A stretch of 64,000 nt of DNA, from the NCBI RefSeq assembly GCF_006494535.1, contig NZ_VHIQ01000004.1, positions 248,001 to 312,000 of the forward strand, read 5' to 3'. The notes under the pieces are model-generated. The model ran no database searches and was not told the DNA's origin. It saw nothing but the letters and a program-made list of their open reading frames with translations. This DNA comes from Paucihalobacter ruber. Lineage in GTDB: Bacteria; Bacteroidota; Bacteroidia; Flavobacteriales; Flavobacteriaceae. Both the position numbers and the translations under genes were made by a program. How positions within the stretch are numbered: position 1 is the stretch's first letter; each line of letters starts with the position of its first letter. Positions 19,187-28,063 of the stretch are shown here, piece by piece.

Positions 19187-21286
19187 ATGAATATGAAAAT
19201 TGTGAATTCAACTTTTAAATTAATGCTTGCGTTTCTGCTTATTATAAGCTGTACGCAAGATGACGATAATTTAGATTTCGTCAATAACATTGCCGCACCC
19301 AGTGAGGTGTCGGCCAGTGTTAGGATAACCCAAGACAATACGGGCTTGGTAACCATTACGCCATTAGCCAAAGGTGTTGCCTCTTTTAAAGTAGACTTTG
19401 GAGATGGTTCAGATCCTGCCGATAACATTTTACCCGGTAATAATGTAATTCATACCTACGCCGAGGGCGTTTATGAAGCCGCAATTACGGCGAGAGGTAT
19501 TAATGGATTGGCTACTACCGTTGCTCAGCAAATTGTGGTGTCTTTTATTCCACCTTCTAATGTTGAAGTATCTATTGAAAACGACCCTGCTATTTCTAAA
19601 AAGGTTAATGTTAATGTGAGCGCAGATTTCGCCATGTTCTACGAAGTAGATTTTGGAGAAGTTGAGGGAGCTGAGCCTTTATCTGCTAACATTGGTGAAG
19701 GTATTTCTTATACCTATGCAGAAGCGGGAACCTATACAATTTCAATTGAAGTGATGGGAGGCGCAGCCGAAACTGTTACAATAACCGAAGAATTTGAAGT
19801 TACTTCTATAGAAGCACCTTTAGCTTCTGCACCAACTCCACCTTTTAGAGCAAGTGGTGATGTAATTTCAATTTTTACCTCAGTTTATGAAAATGTACCT
19901 GATTTTAACCCATTTCCAGACTGGGGTCAAGGCGGTTGCTGTGGTAGTAGCTGGAATATGTTTGAATTAAACGGAGACGAAATACTACAATATACCAATT
20001 TGAGTTATCAAGGAAATCAATTTGGCTCTCCTGTTGATGTATCCCAAATGGAATTCATTCATTTAGATATTTGGACTGCCGATGTTTTAGAAGCTATTGA
20101 AGTTTCTTTGATTAGCGTTTCTAATGGTGAAAGACCTGTGACCGTGCAATTAAATCCAAACAGTTGGACAAGTATCAATATTCCAATTTCAGAATTCACA
20201 GATCAGGACGGTTTCACTGTTAACGATATCCATCAATTAAAATATGTAGGCACACCTTTTGCGGGTGGAGGCACTGCCTTTATTGATAATATTTATTTCT
20301 ATCGCGCAGCTACTACACCAAACACCCTGGCAGGTGATTGGAAAATGGCTCCGGAGGCTGGTTCTCTCGGCGTTGGTCCTGCACCCGGAAATATAGAATG
20401 GTTTAGCTGTAATGCCGGTTGTGTTGAAGACAGAGCTTGCTATTTCGATGATATATACAGATTTGGAACTGATGGTTCTTTTACAAATATTTTAGGTGCC
20501 GAATCTTGGATAGAAGGTTGGCAAGGCGGTAGCGATTCTTGTGGTGCACCTGTAGCGCCGCACGATGGCTCAAATCCTGCTACCTATATATACGATTCAG
20601 CGGCAGGAACTGTTACACTTAACGGCGTTGGAGCCTATATTGGTTTGGCTAAGGCTAACAATCAAGGTGAATTACCAAACGTAGCAGTACCAAGTGCCAT
20701 AACCTATAATGTTGAGTTCTTAGACGCTGCTACAATTTCTGTAGTCATTGAATCCGGTGCTGGTGTATTCTGGCAATACAAATTAGTACGCGATGGCGAC
20801 CCACCATCATCGCCACTTGCAGGTAACTGGGTCATGGCACCTGAAGCCGGTTCATTAGGAGTTGGTCCTGCCCCCGGTAATATCGAATGGTTTAGTTGTA
20901 ATGCCGGTTGCGTTACAGAAAGAGCCTGTTACTTTGATGATGTGTATCAATTTGGTGCCGACGGCTCATTTACTAATATTTTAGGTGACGAGTCTTGGAT
21001 TGAACCTTGGCAAGGTGGTTCTGATTCTTGCGGTGCCCCTGTGGCTCCGCATGATGGTTCCAACCCTGCTACCTATGTTTATGACGAAGCCTCTGGAACC
21101 ATAACTCTCAATGGGGTTGGTGCCTACATTGGATTACCTAAGGCTAACAACCAAGGAGAGCTACCAAATGTAGCGGTACCTAATGCTGTTACCTATAATG
21201 TGGAATTTTTAGATGCTACTACAATATCTGTTATTATAGAGTCTGGTGATGGCGTCTTCTGGCAATATAGACTTATTAAAATCTAA
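19187..21286 (+). CDS. Multi-modular surface glycan-binding lipoprotein (PKD + duplicated modules)
   Basis: Lipoprotein of 699 aa (lipobox LIISC, Cys22 then TQDDD) at the SusE/F position of the operon. Order: two PKD-like Ig folds (VDFGDGSDPADN and VDFGEVEGAEP), a binding-type module beginning SAPTPPFRASGDVISIF (residues about 215-373) that recurs in three other proteins here, then two tandem copies of a Trp/Cys-rich module of about 163 residues (from Leu381 and Leu544). Each copy holds APEAGSLGVGPAPGNIEWF, CYFDD and SWIE.WQGGSDSCGAP. The copies are nearly identical, so the duplication is recent. No catalytic domain is seen; it probably holds the polysaccharide at the cell surface. A related Trp/Cys-rich module is found in the next gene's GH16 protein. 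Confidence 0.85.
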   Translation: MNMKIVNSTFKLMLAFLLIISCTQDDDNLDFVNNIAAPSEVSASVRITQDNTGLVTITPLAKGVASFKVDFGDGSDPADNILPGNNVIHTYAEGVYEAAITARGINGLATTVAQQIVVSFIPPSNVEVSIENDPAISKKVNVNVSADFAMFYEVDFGEVEGAEPLSANIGEGISYTYAEAGTYTISIEVMGGAAETVTITEEFEVTSIEAPLASAPTPPFRASGDVISIFTSVYENVPDFNPFPDWGQGGCCGSSWNMFELNGDEILQYTNLSYQGNQFGSPVDVSQMEFIHLDIWTADVLEAIEVSLISVSNGERPVTVQLNPNSWTSINIPISEFTDQDGFTVNDIHQLKYVGTPFAGGGTAFIDNIYFYRAATTPNTLAGDWKMAPEAGSLGVGPAPGNIEWFSCNAGCVEDRACYFDDIYRFGTDGSFTNILGAESWIEGWQGGSDSCGAPVAPHDGSNPATYIYDSAAGTVTLNGVGAYIGLAKANNQGELPNVAVPSAITYNVEFLDAATISVVIESGAGVFWQYKLVRDGDPPSSPLAGNWVMAPEAGSLGVGPAPGNIEWFSCNAGCVTERACYFDDVYQFGADGSFTNILGDESWIEPWQGGSDSCGAPVAPHDGSNPATYVYDEASGTITLNGVGAYIGLPKANNQGELPNVAVPNAVTYNVEFLDATTISVIIESGDGVFWQYRLIKI
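20327..20815 (+). repeat. Tandem Trp/Cys-rich module, copy 1
   Basis: In-frame unit of 163 codons inside the SGBP gene; copy 2 follows directly. Both begin LAG(D/N)W.MAPEAG and end in VFWQY(K/R)L. Confidence 0.9.
20816..21283 (+). repeat. Tandem Trp/Cys-rich module, copy 2
   Basis: Second unit with only scattered amino-acid differences from copy 1. Silent differences are numerous, so the protein sequence has been held by selection since the duplication. Confidence 0.9.
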
Positions 21287-21297
21287 TATTTATAATT

Positions 21298-22941
21298 ATG
21301 ATAAAAATCAAAAATATACTCATATTTGTTTTGGCAACCGGCATAGCATTCCTGGGCTGTCAAGATGAAGACTACAGCATTGGTGATATTATAGCACCTT
21401 CCAACATCGTTATTACTACGGAGGTAGTTGGGGTTGATGCTGAAAATCCTTTTGGAGATGGTAGTGGTTTTGTTAATTTTAAAGCAACCGCCGATGATGT
21501 CATCAGTTTTAAGTTTAGCTATGGCGACGGCATTACTCAAATTGTTCCAACAGGCGAAGTTTCTAAACGCTATACTGCTGTAGGTATTAATACCTTTGAT
21601 GTTGTAGTTACCGCCATTGGTGCCGGTGGTTTGTCAACTACGGCAACTACTCAGGTTGAAGTTTTTAGTTCCTTCGATGATCCTGAGGCTAAACGATTGC
21701 TTACCGGTGGTGAAGGCTCTTCTAAAACCTGGTATTGGGCAGCGGCTGAACCTGCACACTTAGGTGTAGGTGGCACAGTGGCTATAGCTCCAGATTCCTA
21801 TTGGTTCCCTGCTTTTTATCAGGCGGCACCATTTGAAAAAGCACAAACAGATCCTTGTTTTTACGATGATGAATTGGTATTCTCTATGGATGCCGATGGG
21901 CAGGTAACCTATGTGTACAACAACCAAGGAGCAACATTCTTTAATGTAGCTAACCAAGATATTGTTGGTGGTTCGGTTGGTCAAGACAGATGTTTTGATT
22001 TTGATACATCAGGAACCAGTCTTGTGTCCTTCTTCCCATCTGATCAAAATTTACCTGAAGCAGAAACTACCGGTACTGTTATGAATTTTTCTGATAATAA
22101 TTTCATGGGCTATTATGTAGGAACATCGGATTACGAAATACTTGAATTATCCGATAATTTTTTAAGAGTTAGAACGCTTGACGTTGGAAACCCTGTATTG
22201 GCATGGTACCACATTTTTACAACTTCACCACCCGATGCCGGTTTCGATACCATCTATAACGATTTGGTCTTTGAAGACAACTTCGATACTGCCGGTGCAC
22301 CAAATCCTGCTGTTTGGACTTACGATTTAGGTAACGGAGTAAACGGTTGGGGTAATAATGAAGTTCAAAACTATACCAACAATTCAGAGAATGTGAGAGT
22401 AGAAGATGGCTTATTAAAAATTACAGCTTTAAGAAATGGTAGTAACTTTACATCTGCCCGTATTAAATCTGAAGGTCTTTACGAATTTACCTATGGTAGA
22501 GTAGAAGTAAGAGCTAAATTACCCGAAGGTGGTGGCACATGGCCTGCAATCTGGTTGCTTGGTGCAGATTATCAAACCAATACCTGGCCTGCCTGTGGTG
22601 AAATTGATATTATGGAACATGTAGGTAATAATCCTAATACTGTGTTAGGCACCTTACATTATCCAGGTGTTTCCCCAGGTGCTGGTAATTCGGCATCAAC
22701 TTTTGTACCGAATGCTACTACTGAGTTCCATAATTATATTGTAGAATGGAGACCTGATGGTATTTTCTTTTTGGTAGATGATACTGTTTACCATAGCTTT
22801 GTTAATGACGCTTCAACACCGTTTAATTCAGACTTCTTCTTTATATTGAATATTGCAATGGGAGGAAGTTTAGGAGGCGATATTGATCCTGCATTTACAT
22901 CAGGAACTATGGAAATCGATTATGTAAGATTGTATCAGTAA
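21298..22941 (+). CDS. GH16 endo-beta-1,3-glucanase (laminarinase) lipoprotein with PKD domain
   Basis: Surface lipoprotein of 547 aa (lipobox AFLGC, Cys21). A PKD-like domain comes first (FKFSYGDGITQIVPTGE), then a Trp/Cys-rich module related to the duplicated modules of the previous gene (TWYWAAAEPAHLGVGG ... DPCFYDDELVFSMDADG), and a C-terminal GH16 domain from about residue 320. The catalytic signature GEIDIMEHVG gives the nucleophile and acid/base at Glu435 and Glu440 with Asp437 between them, the laminarinase-type ExDxxE. It cuts beta-1,3-glucan chains internally. It follows 11 nt behind the SGBP gene and ends the susC operon before a hairpin terminator. GH16 assignment is secure; the substrate is inferred from motif type and locus. 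Confidence 0.93.
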   Translation: MIKIKNILIFVLATGIAFLGCQDEDYSIGDIIAPSNIVITTEVVGVDAENPFGDGSGFVNFKATADDVISFKFSYGDGITQIVPTGEVSKRYTAVGINTFDVVVTAIGAGGLSTTATTQVEVFSSFDDPEAKRLLTGGEGSSKTWYWAAAEPAHLGVGGTVAIAPDSYWFPAFYQAAPFEKAQTDPCFYDDELVFSMDADGQVTYVYNNQGATFFNVANQDIVGGSVGQDRCFDFDTSGTSLVSFFPSDQNLPEAETTGTVMNFSDNNFMGYYVGTSDYEILELSDNFLRVRTLDVGNPVLAWYHIFTTSPPDAGFDTIYNDLVFEDNFDTAGAPNPAVWTYDLGNGVNGWGNNEVQNYTNNSENVRVEDGLLKITALRNGSNFTSARIKSEGLYEFTYGRVEVRAKLPEGGGTWPAIWLLGADYQTNTWPACGEIDIMEHVGNNPNTVLGTLHYPGVSPGAGNSASTFVPNATTEFHNYIVEWRPDGIFFLVDDTVYHSFVNDASTPFNSDFFFILNIAMGGSLGGDIDPAFTSGTMEIDYVRLYQ

Positions 22942-22970
22942 TAAATCAAAGTAATAATGTTATTATGATA

Positions 22971-23011
22971 AACAAGGAGATTTGTTTTTGAGACGAATCT
23001 CCTTTGTTTTT
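22971..23011 (+). terminator. Intrinsic terminator of the susC-susD-SGBP-GH16 operon
   Basis: AACAA-GGAGATT pairs with AATCTCC-T-TTGTT (one bulged T) around a loop rich in T and G, followed by TTTTTG. It starts 30 nt after the GH16 stop codon. Confidence 0.7.
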
Positions 23012-23105
23012 GCGTAAAACTTTAAAAATAAAAACCTATTTATAGACTGTTAGCTAGTATTTTTTGCCGAACGTTCTTGATAATTATAATCTTTTGAAAC
23101 TATCA

Positions 23106-23114
23106 ACCATACAA
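23106..23114 (+). promoter_or_regulatory. ACCATACAA motif, copy 3
   Basis: Nonamer identical to those before the regulator gene and before susC, about 300 nt upstream of the 23413 start and followed by TTGTTAAAAAAAC. Confidence 0.35.
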
Positions 23115-23268
23115 TTGTTAAAAAAACAACAACATTACCTATACATTACCTTAAAAGCACATCAATATTTGAGGAATGTGATAGAAATTAAGTAAAATCC
23201 TAAATTTATAAATTATTAATATACATTTAATTATATTGATAAATTGTTAATTTTTACACTTTAATATT

Positions 23269-23302
23269 ACGATGTATGATTTTTGTTTAGGTATTATCTT
23301 AC
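23269..23302 (+). promoter_or_regulatory. Promoter-like box before the 23413 gene (site B of three)
   Basis: Contains ACGATGTATGATTTTTG then TTTAGGTATTATCTTAC. The ACG.TGTAT..GATTT..GTTTAGGT pattern is shared closely with site C at 45545-45579 and more loosely with site A before susC. It is 111 nt from the start codon. Confidence 0.45.
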
Positions 23303-23412
23303 ATATTTCTTAATTATTTATTAACTTTCCAATTATGAAAAGTTAAATAATTCACTATTACAATTTTACTTTTTTATAGTGTTTCAAATTGAATCAACAA
23401 AATCAAAATTAA

Positions 23413-26400
23413 ATGAAAAAACTTTTTTTAAAACTGAGCGTACTGCTAATAACATTTGCAGGCTTCTCACAATCTAATAAGGTCACCGTTAAAAGTGACC
23501 AGGATGGTTTTAGGTTGATGGTAGATAACAAACCATTTATGGTAAATGGTATGAACTGGGACTATATACCTATAGGAACTAATACCGTAGACGCTGCGTT
23601 TTGGGAAAAGTCAGACGATATTATTAAGGCCGGGCTTGATCATGAAATGTCTTTACTCAAAAACATGAATGTTAACGTCATCAGACAATACACCGGTGTT
23701 CCTGCAAGATGGATTAAATATATTTATGAGAATTACGGGATCTATACCATGCTTAACCATTCCTTTGGTAGATACGGACTAACGCTTAATGGTGTTTGGA
23801 CGCCGGTCACCATTTATGATGATAAAGTAACTGTTGATCATTTGATGTCTGAAATTACGCAACTAGCAGAAGAATATAAAAATACTCCCGGTTTGTTATT
23901 GTACCTTTTAGGTAACGAAAACAACTATGGATTGTTCTGGCAGGGCGCAGAAACCGAAGATTTCCCTGACGATGAGCAAGAAAAACAATTTATTGGTGAG
24001 AGTAGAGGCAGGCCTATGTACAAATTAATGAATGAAGCCGCAAAGGTGATGAAATCGATCGATTCTTCTCATCCGGTTGCTATTTGTAATGGTGACGTTT
24101 TGTTTATTGATATTATTGCCGAAGAATGTAAAGATGTCGATATTTTTGGTACCAATACCTATCGAGGAAAATCTTTTACTGATATGTTCGATGTAGTAAA
24201 AACCAAACTGAACATGCCTTTACTATTTACTGAGTTTGGTTCAGATGCTTTTAACGCTAAAGAAAATAGAGAAGATCAAAAAGCTCAGGCTTACTACAAC
24301 TTAGAAAACTGGAGAGAAATTTATTTACATGCAGCTGGTTTAGGACAAACAGGTATTTCAATAGGTGGTTTTACGTTTCAGTTTAGTGATGGCTGGTGGA
24401 AATATGGATTTGATGATAGAGAAAATGCCGACAGACACGACACCAACGCCTCTTGGGCTAATGGTGGCTATAGCTTTGATTTTGTTGAAGGACAAAACAA
24501 TATGAACGAAGAGTGGTTTGGTATCTGTGCCAAAGGCCCAACCAATGAAAGGGGTCTTTATGAATTGTATCCAAGAGCAGCGTATTACGCACTCAAAGAA
24601 GCACATCAATTAAATCCATACGAGGAAGGTGTCACAGGAAAATTTGTCGACGATTACTTTAGCAGCATCAATATAATGGATGCTGTTTTAAGAGCCAGAG
24701 GCGATAAGGCTGCTCTAGGTGGCAGCGAAACTCAAAAACTTAGGTTAAGTCAGCTTCAAGCCAAGTTTACTTCATTTACCACAGGTGGCTCCTTGTTAAC
24801 AACACCTCAAAATGCAGATCCAAACGCGAATGAATTTCCAAATCAAACAGGATTTGATCATATGCAGTCCTATTTTATAGGCGTTGAAGCCAACCCTGCC
24901 GGAAATGTGAGGGCTGAAGTTGTTTTTAACGTCATAGGAAATGTGGCTCAAAACCCAATTGATGAAATCTTCTACGAAAACAGAGGTCGTGTGATTACCC
25001 TAGATACAGACCGCGGCGAAGTAACGCTTTCAGACATTAACAGAGTAAATGTTTACCAAGCCGAATTCGAATGGAATGCCAAAGATTTTGATTTGCGAGG
25101 TTTCTATCGTACCGGTCATTACCATTGGCAATATGAAGGTGATTTCTTCGGACTATATCCGGAAGCCAATTACGGGCCAAACTTAGATATTTACGGTGGT
25201 GAAATCCTCGGTGCCGAGTTAGATGGTAAAGGCGTGTTTGAAGGTTTAAAAGCTGCCTTTGGTCCACAATTATGGTGGGGCGCTAACCCTGGTATGTTAT
25301 TTAAATACCAGCGTGATTTTGGTCATTATAAAGTAGCCGGTATTTACCACAGAGATGTATTAACCGAGTTGAGATTTGATGAAAATGGTCGACGAGTTTT
25401 AGATCCCAATCAAGTACGAAGTGGTATCATTCCACCATGGCCAACAGAAAGAGCAACCATAGCCGTTGAAAGAGACTTTGGAAAAGTAGGCCTAACCCTT
25501 GGCGGTATTTGGGGCGGAAATCCATTAAACGGAAGTACTTATCAAGATATTAAAGACGGTGTTGTTTTTGACGATAAGGTTAAGAGCAAAGACAATTGGG
25601 GTGGTAAGGCTAAAATCACTTACGAAGGTGGTAGATTTAACTGGTACGCCCAAGGAGCTATTATGGGTATTGTGGCTAATGGCGGTGCCGATGCAACACA
25701 AACCTTTACCGGATGGAGACTTAAAGATACCGGTAGTGGTAACCAGTCTAATTTTTTAACGGGTTTTACCTATTCAACAGGAAATTTTCAAATAGCCCCG
25801 AACTTTTTATGGCAACGTCCTTTGGTCGATCCAATGCCAAATGGTGTAGAAGCACCGGGAAGATTAAGAAACTTTATTGACGACCCTTTTGCAGTAAGAT
25901 GGAACAGAGAAACCACCGCGGGTGAGTTACTCTTAACCTTCGATCCAACTCCCGGTACCTGGATGTACAGCTGGGATAACGACAGAGCAGAAGATGCCAA
26001 GTTCGCTATGAACTTAGGATTTGTTTACAGACACCTGCCAACCTCTATGGATTCCCATATTGGTTTCTTGGCAACTCGTGAATTTTTTGCCTTCCCTAAT
26101 GCAGTTCCTGCCGAAGATTTATGGGAAATTCACTCTAGAATGGTTTCCAAATTATCGCCAGACCTAGGCTTAATTGGTAATTTCTACTACGGTAACGGTC
26201 AGGCTAACGGCGATAGCGACAGAGTTATTAAAAGATTTGGTGGCGACATCAGAGCCATCTACAAAAAGATGATGCTGCAAACGCATATCAAAGTAAACGA
26301 TTGGGGACCATTTGATTACCACAGAGATTTTAACTTAACCTTCCCACTACAATTAATGTTAGATATCTCTACGTCTTTTGGAAAACCGGATTGGTTTATT

Positions 26401-26577
26401 TTACCTAACACAACCATTGGTTTAAGAGGCACCTGGCGTTCATTAAACGAATTCTCACCAAGATATGCGCCACTAGCCGCGCCGGAATTTGGTGTTCCAC
26501 CATTGAGCCCGGTTGGGTTCCCGAATGGATCAGAATGGGAAATAAGAACTTATGTTCATATCAACGTTGGAAAATAA
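23413..26577 (+). CDS. Clan GH-A (GH2-like) TIM-barrel glycosidase fused to an outer-membrane beta-barrel-like domain
   Basis: Protein of 1054 aa with a cleavable signal peptide (MKKLFLKLSVLLITFAGFSQ). Residues about 25-420 look like a GH2-C-type TIM barrel: NGMNWDYIPIG, LLLYLLGNENNYG with acid/base Glu169 after Asn168, and MPLLFTEFGSDAF with nucleophile Glu274. Residues about 480-1054 consist of alternating amphipathic strands with many aromatics (FDLRGFYRTGHYHWQYEG, HYKVAGIYHRDV, FNWYAQGAIMGI, PDLGLIGNFYYGNG, WEIRTYVHINVGK), as in outer-membrane porins. The barrel reading is mine and unconfirmed; no TonB plug is present. It has its own promoter-like region and heads a unit of binding lipoproteins and GH16. 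Transglycosylase or glycosidase activity on beta-glucan is possible. Confidence 0.75.
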   Translation: MKKLFLKLSVLLITFAGFSQSNKVTVKSDQDGFRLMVDNKPFMVNGMNWDYIPIGTNTVDAAFWEKSDDIIKAGLDHEMSLLKNMNVNVIRQYTGVPARWIKYIYENYGIYTMLNHSFGRYGLTLNGVWTPVTIYDDKVTVDHLMSEITQLAEEYKNTPGLLLYLLGNENNYGLFWQGAETEDFPDDEQEKQFIGESRGRPMYKLMNEAAKVMKSIDSSHPVAICNGDVLFIDIIAEECKDVDIFGTNTYRGKSFTDMFDVVKTKLNMPLLFTEFGSDAFNAKENREDQKAQAYYNLENWREIYLHAAGLGQTGISIGGFTFQFSDGWWKYGFDDRENADRHDTNASWANGGYSFDFVEGQNNMNEEWFGICAKGPTNERGLYELYPRAAYYALKEAHQLNPYEEGVTGKFVDDYFSSINIMDAVLRARGDKAALGGSETQKLRLSQLQAKFTSFTTGGSLLTTPQNADPNANEFPNQTGFDHMQSYFIGVEANPAGNVRAEVVFNVIGNVAQNPIDEIFYENRGRVITLDTDRGEVTLSDINRVNVYQAEFEWNAKDFDLRGFYRTGHYHWQYEGDFFGLYPEANYGPNLDIYGGEILGAELDGKGVFEGLKAAFGPQLWWGANPGMLFKYQRDFGHYKVAGIYHRDVLTELRFDENGRRVLDPNQVRSGIIPPWPTERATIAVERDFGKVGLTLGGIWGGNPLNGSTYQDIKDGVVFDDKVKSKDNWGGKAKITYEGGRFNWYAQGAIMGIVANGGADATQTFTGWRLKDTGSGNQSNFLTGFTYSTGNFQIAPNFLWQRPLVDPMPNGVEAPGRLRNFIDDPFAVRWNRETTAGELLLTFDPTPGTWMYSWDNDRAEDAKFAMNLGFVYRHLPTSMDSHIGFLATREFFAFPNAVPAEDLWEIHSRMVSKLSPDLGLIGNFYYGNGQANGDSDRVIKRFGGDIRAIYKKMMLQTHIKVNDWGPFDYHRDFNLTFPLQLMLDISTSFGKPDWFILPNTTIGLRGTWRSLNEFSPRYAPLAAPEFGVPPLSPVGFPNGSEWEIRTYVHINVGK

Positions 26578-26581
26578 AAAA

Positions 26582-28006
26582 ATGCTAAATATGAAAAATA
26601 CAAAAACAAACAAGCTCAACATAGCACTGTGGTTATCTTTAGTGCTTGTACTAAACTTAGGCTGCGAGAGAGAACTAAGTGACGATGCTACGGTGGCGAC
26701 CTTTGCGCAAACCGGTGAAATTTTTACTGATAATTTCGTGGCAATGGGATCTAATTTTTACTTCCCGTTTGCAGATTCTAAACTGGATGCCTTCTCAGTA
26801 GACACTCGTGAAGGCTTCGAAAGTAATGCGTCTTACCGTGTGGATGTGCCTAATGACACCGATCCAACCGGCAATTACGCCGGTGCTATTTTAAGAGTGG
26901 ATGGAGCGGGAAGAGACTTATCAGGATTTAATGTCCTTACCTTTTATGCCAAGGCTTCACGTGGTGTTAGTGTTGATGCCATCGGTTTTGGACAAGATTT
27001 CTTTGAAAACAAACATCAAGTTACCGCCAACAATGTGAGCGTTGGCACCAATTGGCAAAAATATTACATACCAATTCCAGACCCTTCTTTATTAGTGAAC
27101 GAGAGAGGTGTATTCTGGTATGCTGCCGGCACGCAAGCTACAGGCGGATCGGGATATGTGTTGTGGTTTGACGAAATCAAATTCGAAAAACTTGGCACTA
27201 TTGGACAACCAAGACCAGGAATTGCAAATGGAGATGATATCACCATAGATTCTTTTATTGGAGTAACTGCCGCAGTTACAGGATTAATTCATACGGTTAG
27301 TTTACCCACCGGCATCGATGGTACTGTTGCTCCGGCTATAAGTTATTTCCAGTTTAGTTCCTCAAATCCAAGCGTTGCAACTGTTGATAATACCGGGATT
27401 ATATCGGTTTTGGCCGCTGGAACAGCCAAAATTACTGCAACATTGGGCGGTGTACAAGCCAATGGTTCTGTAACAATTAATTCTCTAGGAGATTTTGTAT
27501 TAGCACCAACACCATCCCGAGATCCAAGTAACGTTATTTCAATTTTTAGTGATCATTACAATAATCGGCCTGTTGACTTTTTCAATGGTTTCTGGCAACC
27601 ATTTCAAACAACCGAATCAGCAGATTTTGTAGTAAATGGAGATAACATTTTAAATTATACCAACTTTAATTTTGTTGGTAATAGATTTGGAAATCCACCA
27701 GTCAACGCTACTAATTTTTCAAACCTGCATTTAAACATGTACATTCCCGGGCAGGTGCCTGCAAACTTAGATTTTTTAATTTCTATTGTTAACTTCGGGC
27801 CTGATGGTGTTGAAGGTGGCGGAGATGATACGCGCCAACAAGTATTTTTTAATGCGTCAGATTTCGTGGCTAATACTTGGGCAACACTCGAAATTCCTAT
27901 TACACTACCACAAAGGTCTAACATAGGTCTCATCATTTATGAAAATGTCAATGCTTCTACATTAAGAAACTTTTATTTAGATAACATTTATTTTTACATC
28001 GAGTAG
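26582..28006 (+). CDS. Carbohydrate-binding lipoprotein with Big_2-like domain
   Basis: Lipoprotein of 474 aa from the ATG at 26582, 4 nt after the previous stop; an ATG at 26591 is equally possible and leaves the lipobox (LNLGC, then ERELSDD) intact. The N-terminal half resembles a jelly-roll carbohydrate-binding domain (AGRDLSGFNVLTFYAKASRG ... VLWFDEIKFEKLG). A Big_2-like Ig fold follows (FSSSNPSVATVDNTGIISVLAAGTAKITA). From Ala308 to the end lies the APTPSRDPSNVISIFSDHY module that also appears in the 19187, 45647 and 47631 proteins. No catalytic residues are seen. It likely supports substrate capture at the surface next to the fused glycosidase upstream. Confidence 0.78.
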   Translation: MLNMKNTKTNKLNIALWLSLVLVLNLGCERELSDDATVATFAQTGEIFTDNFVAMGSNFYFPFADSKLDAFSVDTREGFESNASYRVDVPNDTDPTGNYAGAILRVDGAGRDLSGFNVLTFYAKASRGVSVDAIGFGQDFFENKHQVTANNVSVGTNWQKYYIPIPDPSLLVNERGVFWYAAGTQATGGSGYVLWFDEIKFEKLGTIGQPRPGIANGDDITIDSFIGVTAAVTGLIHTVSLPTGIDGTVAPAISYFQFSSSNPSVATVDNTGIISVLAAGTAKITATLGGVQANGSVTINSLGDFVLAPTPSRDPSNVISIFSDHYNNRPVDFFNGFWQPFQTTESADFVVNGDNILNYTNFNFVGNRFGNPPVNATNFSNLHLNMYIPGQVPANLDFLISIVNFGPDGVEGGGDDTRQQVFFNASDFVANTWATLEIPITLPQRSNIGLIIYENVNASTLRNFYLDNIYFYIE

Positions 28007-28063
28007 AAGATATAATCCATAACAAAGAAAATTATGTTAAAACAAACTATAAATACCCTAATA

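Larger units (their letters stand above)
22942..23412 (+). other. Intergenic region between the susC operon and the 23413 gene
   Basis: About 470 bp, very AT-rich, no gene. It contains a terminator (22971-23011), an ACCATACAA motif (23106-23114), a short direct repeat (ACATTACC at 23132 and again near 23143) and a promoter-like box (23269-23302). Confidence 0.7.
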
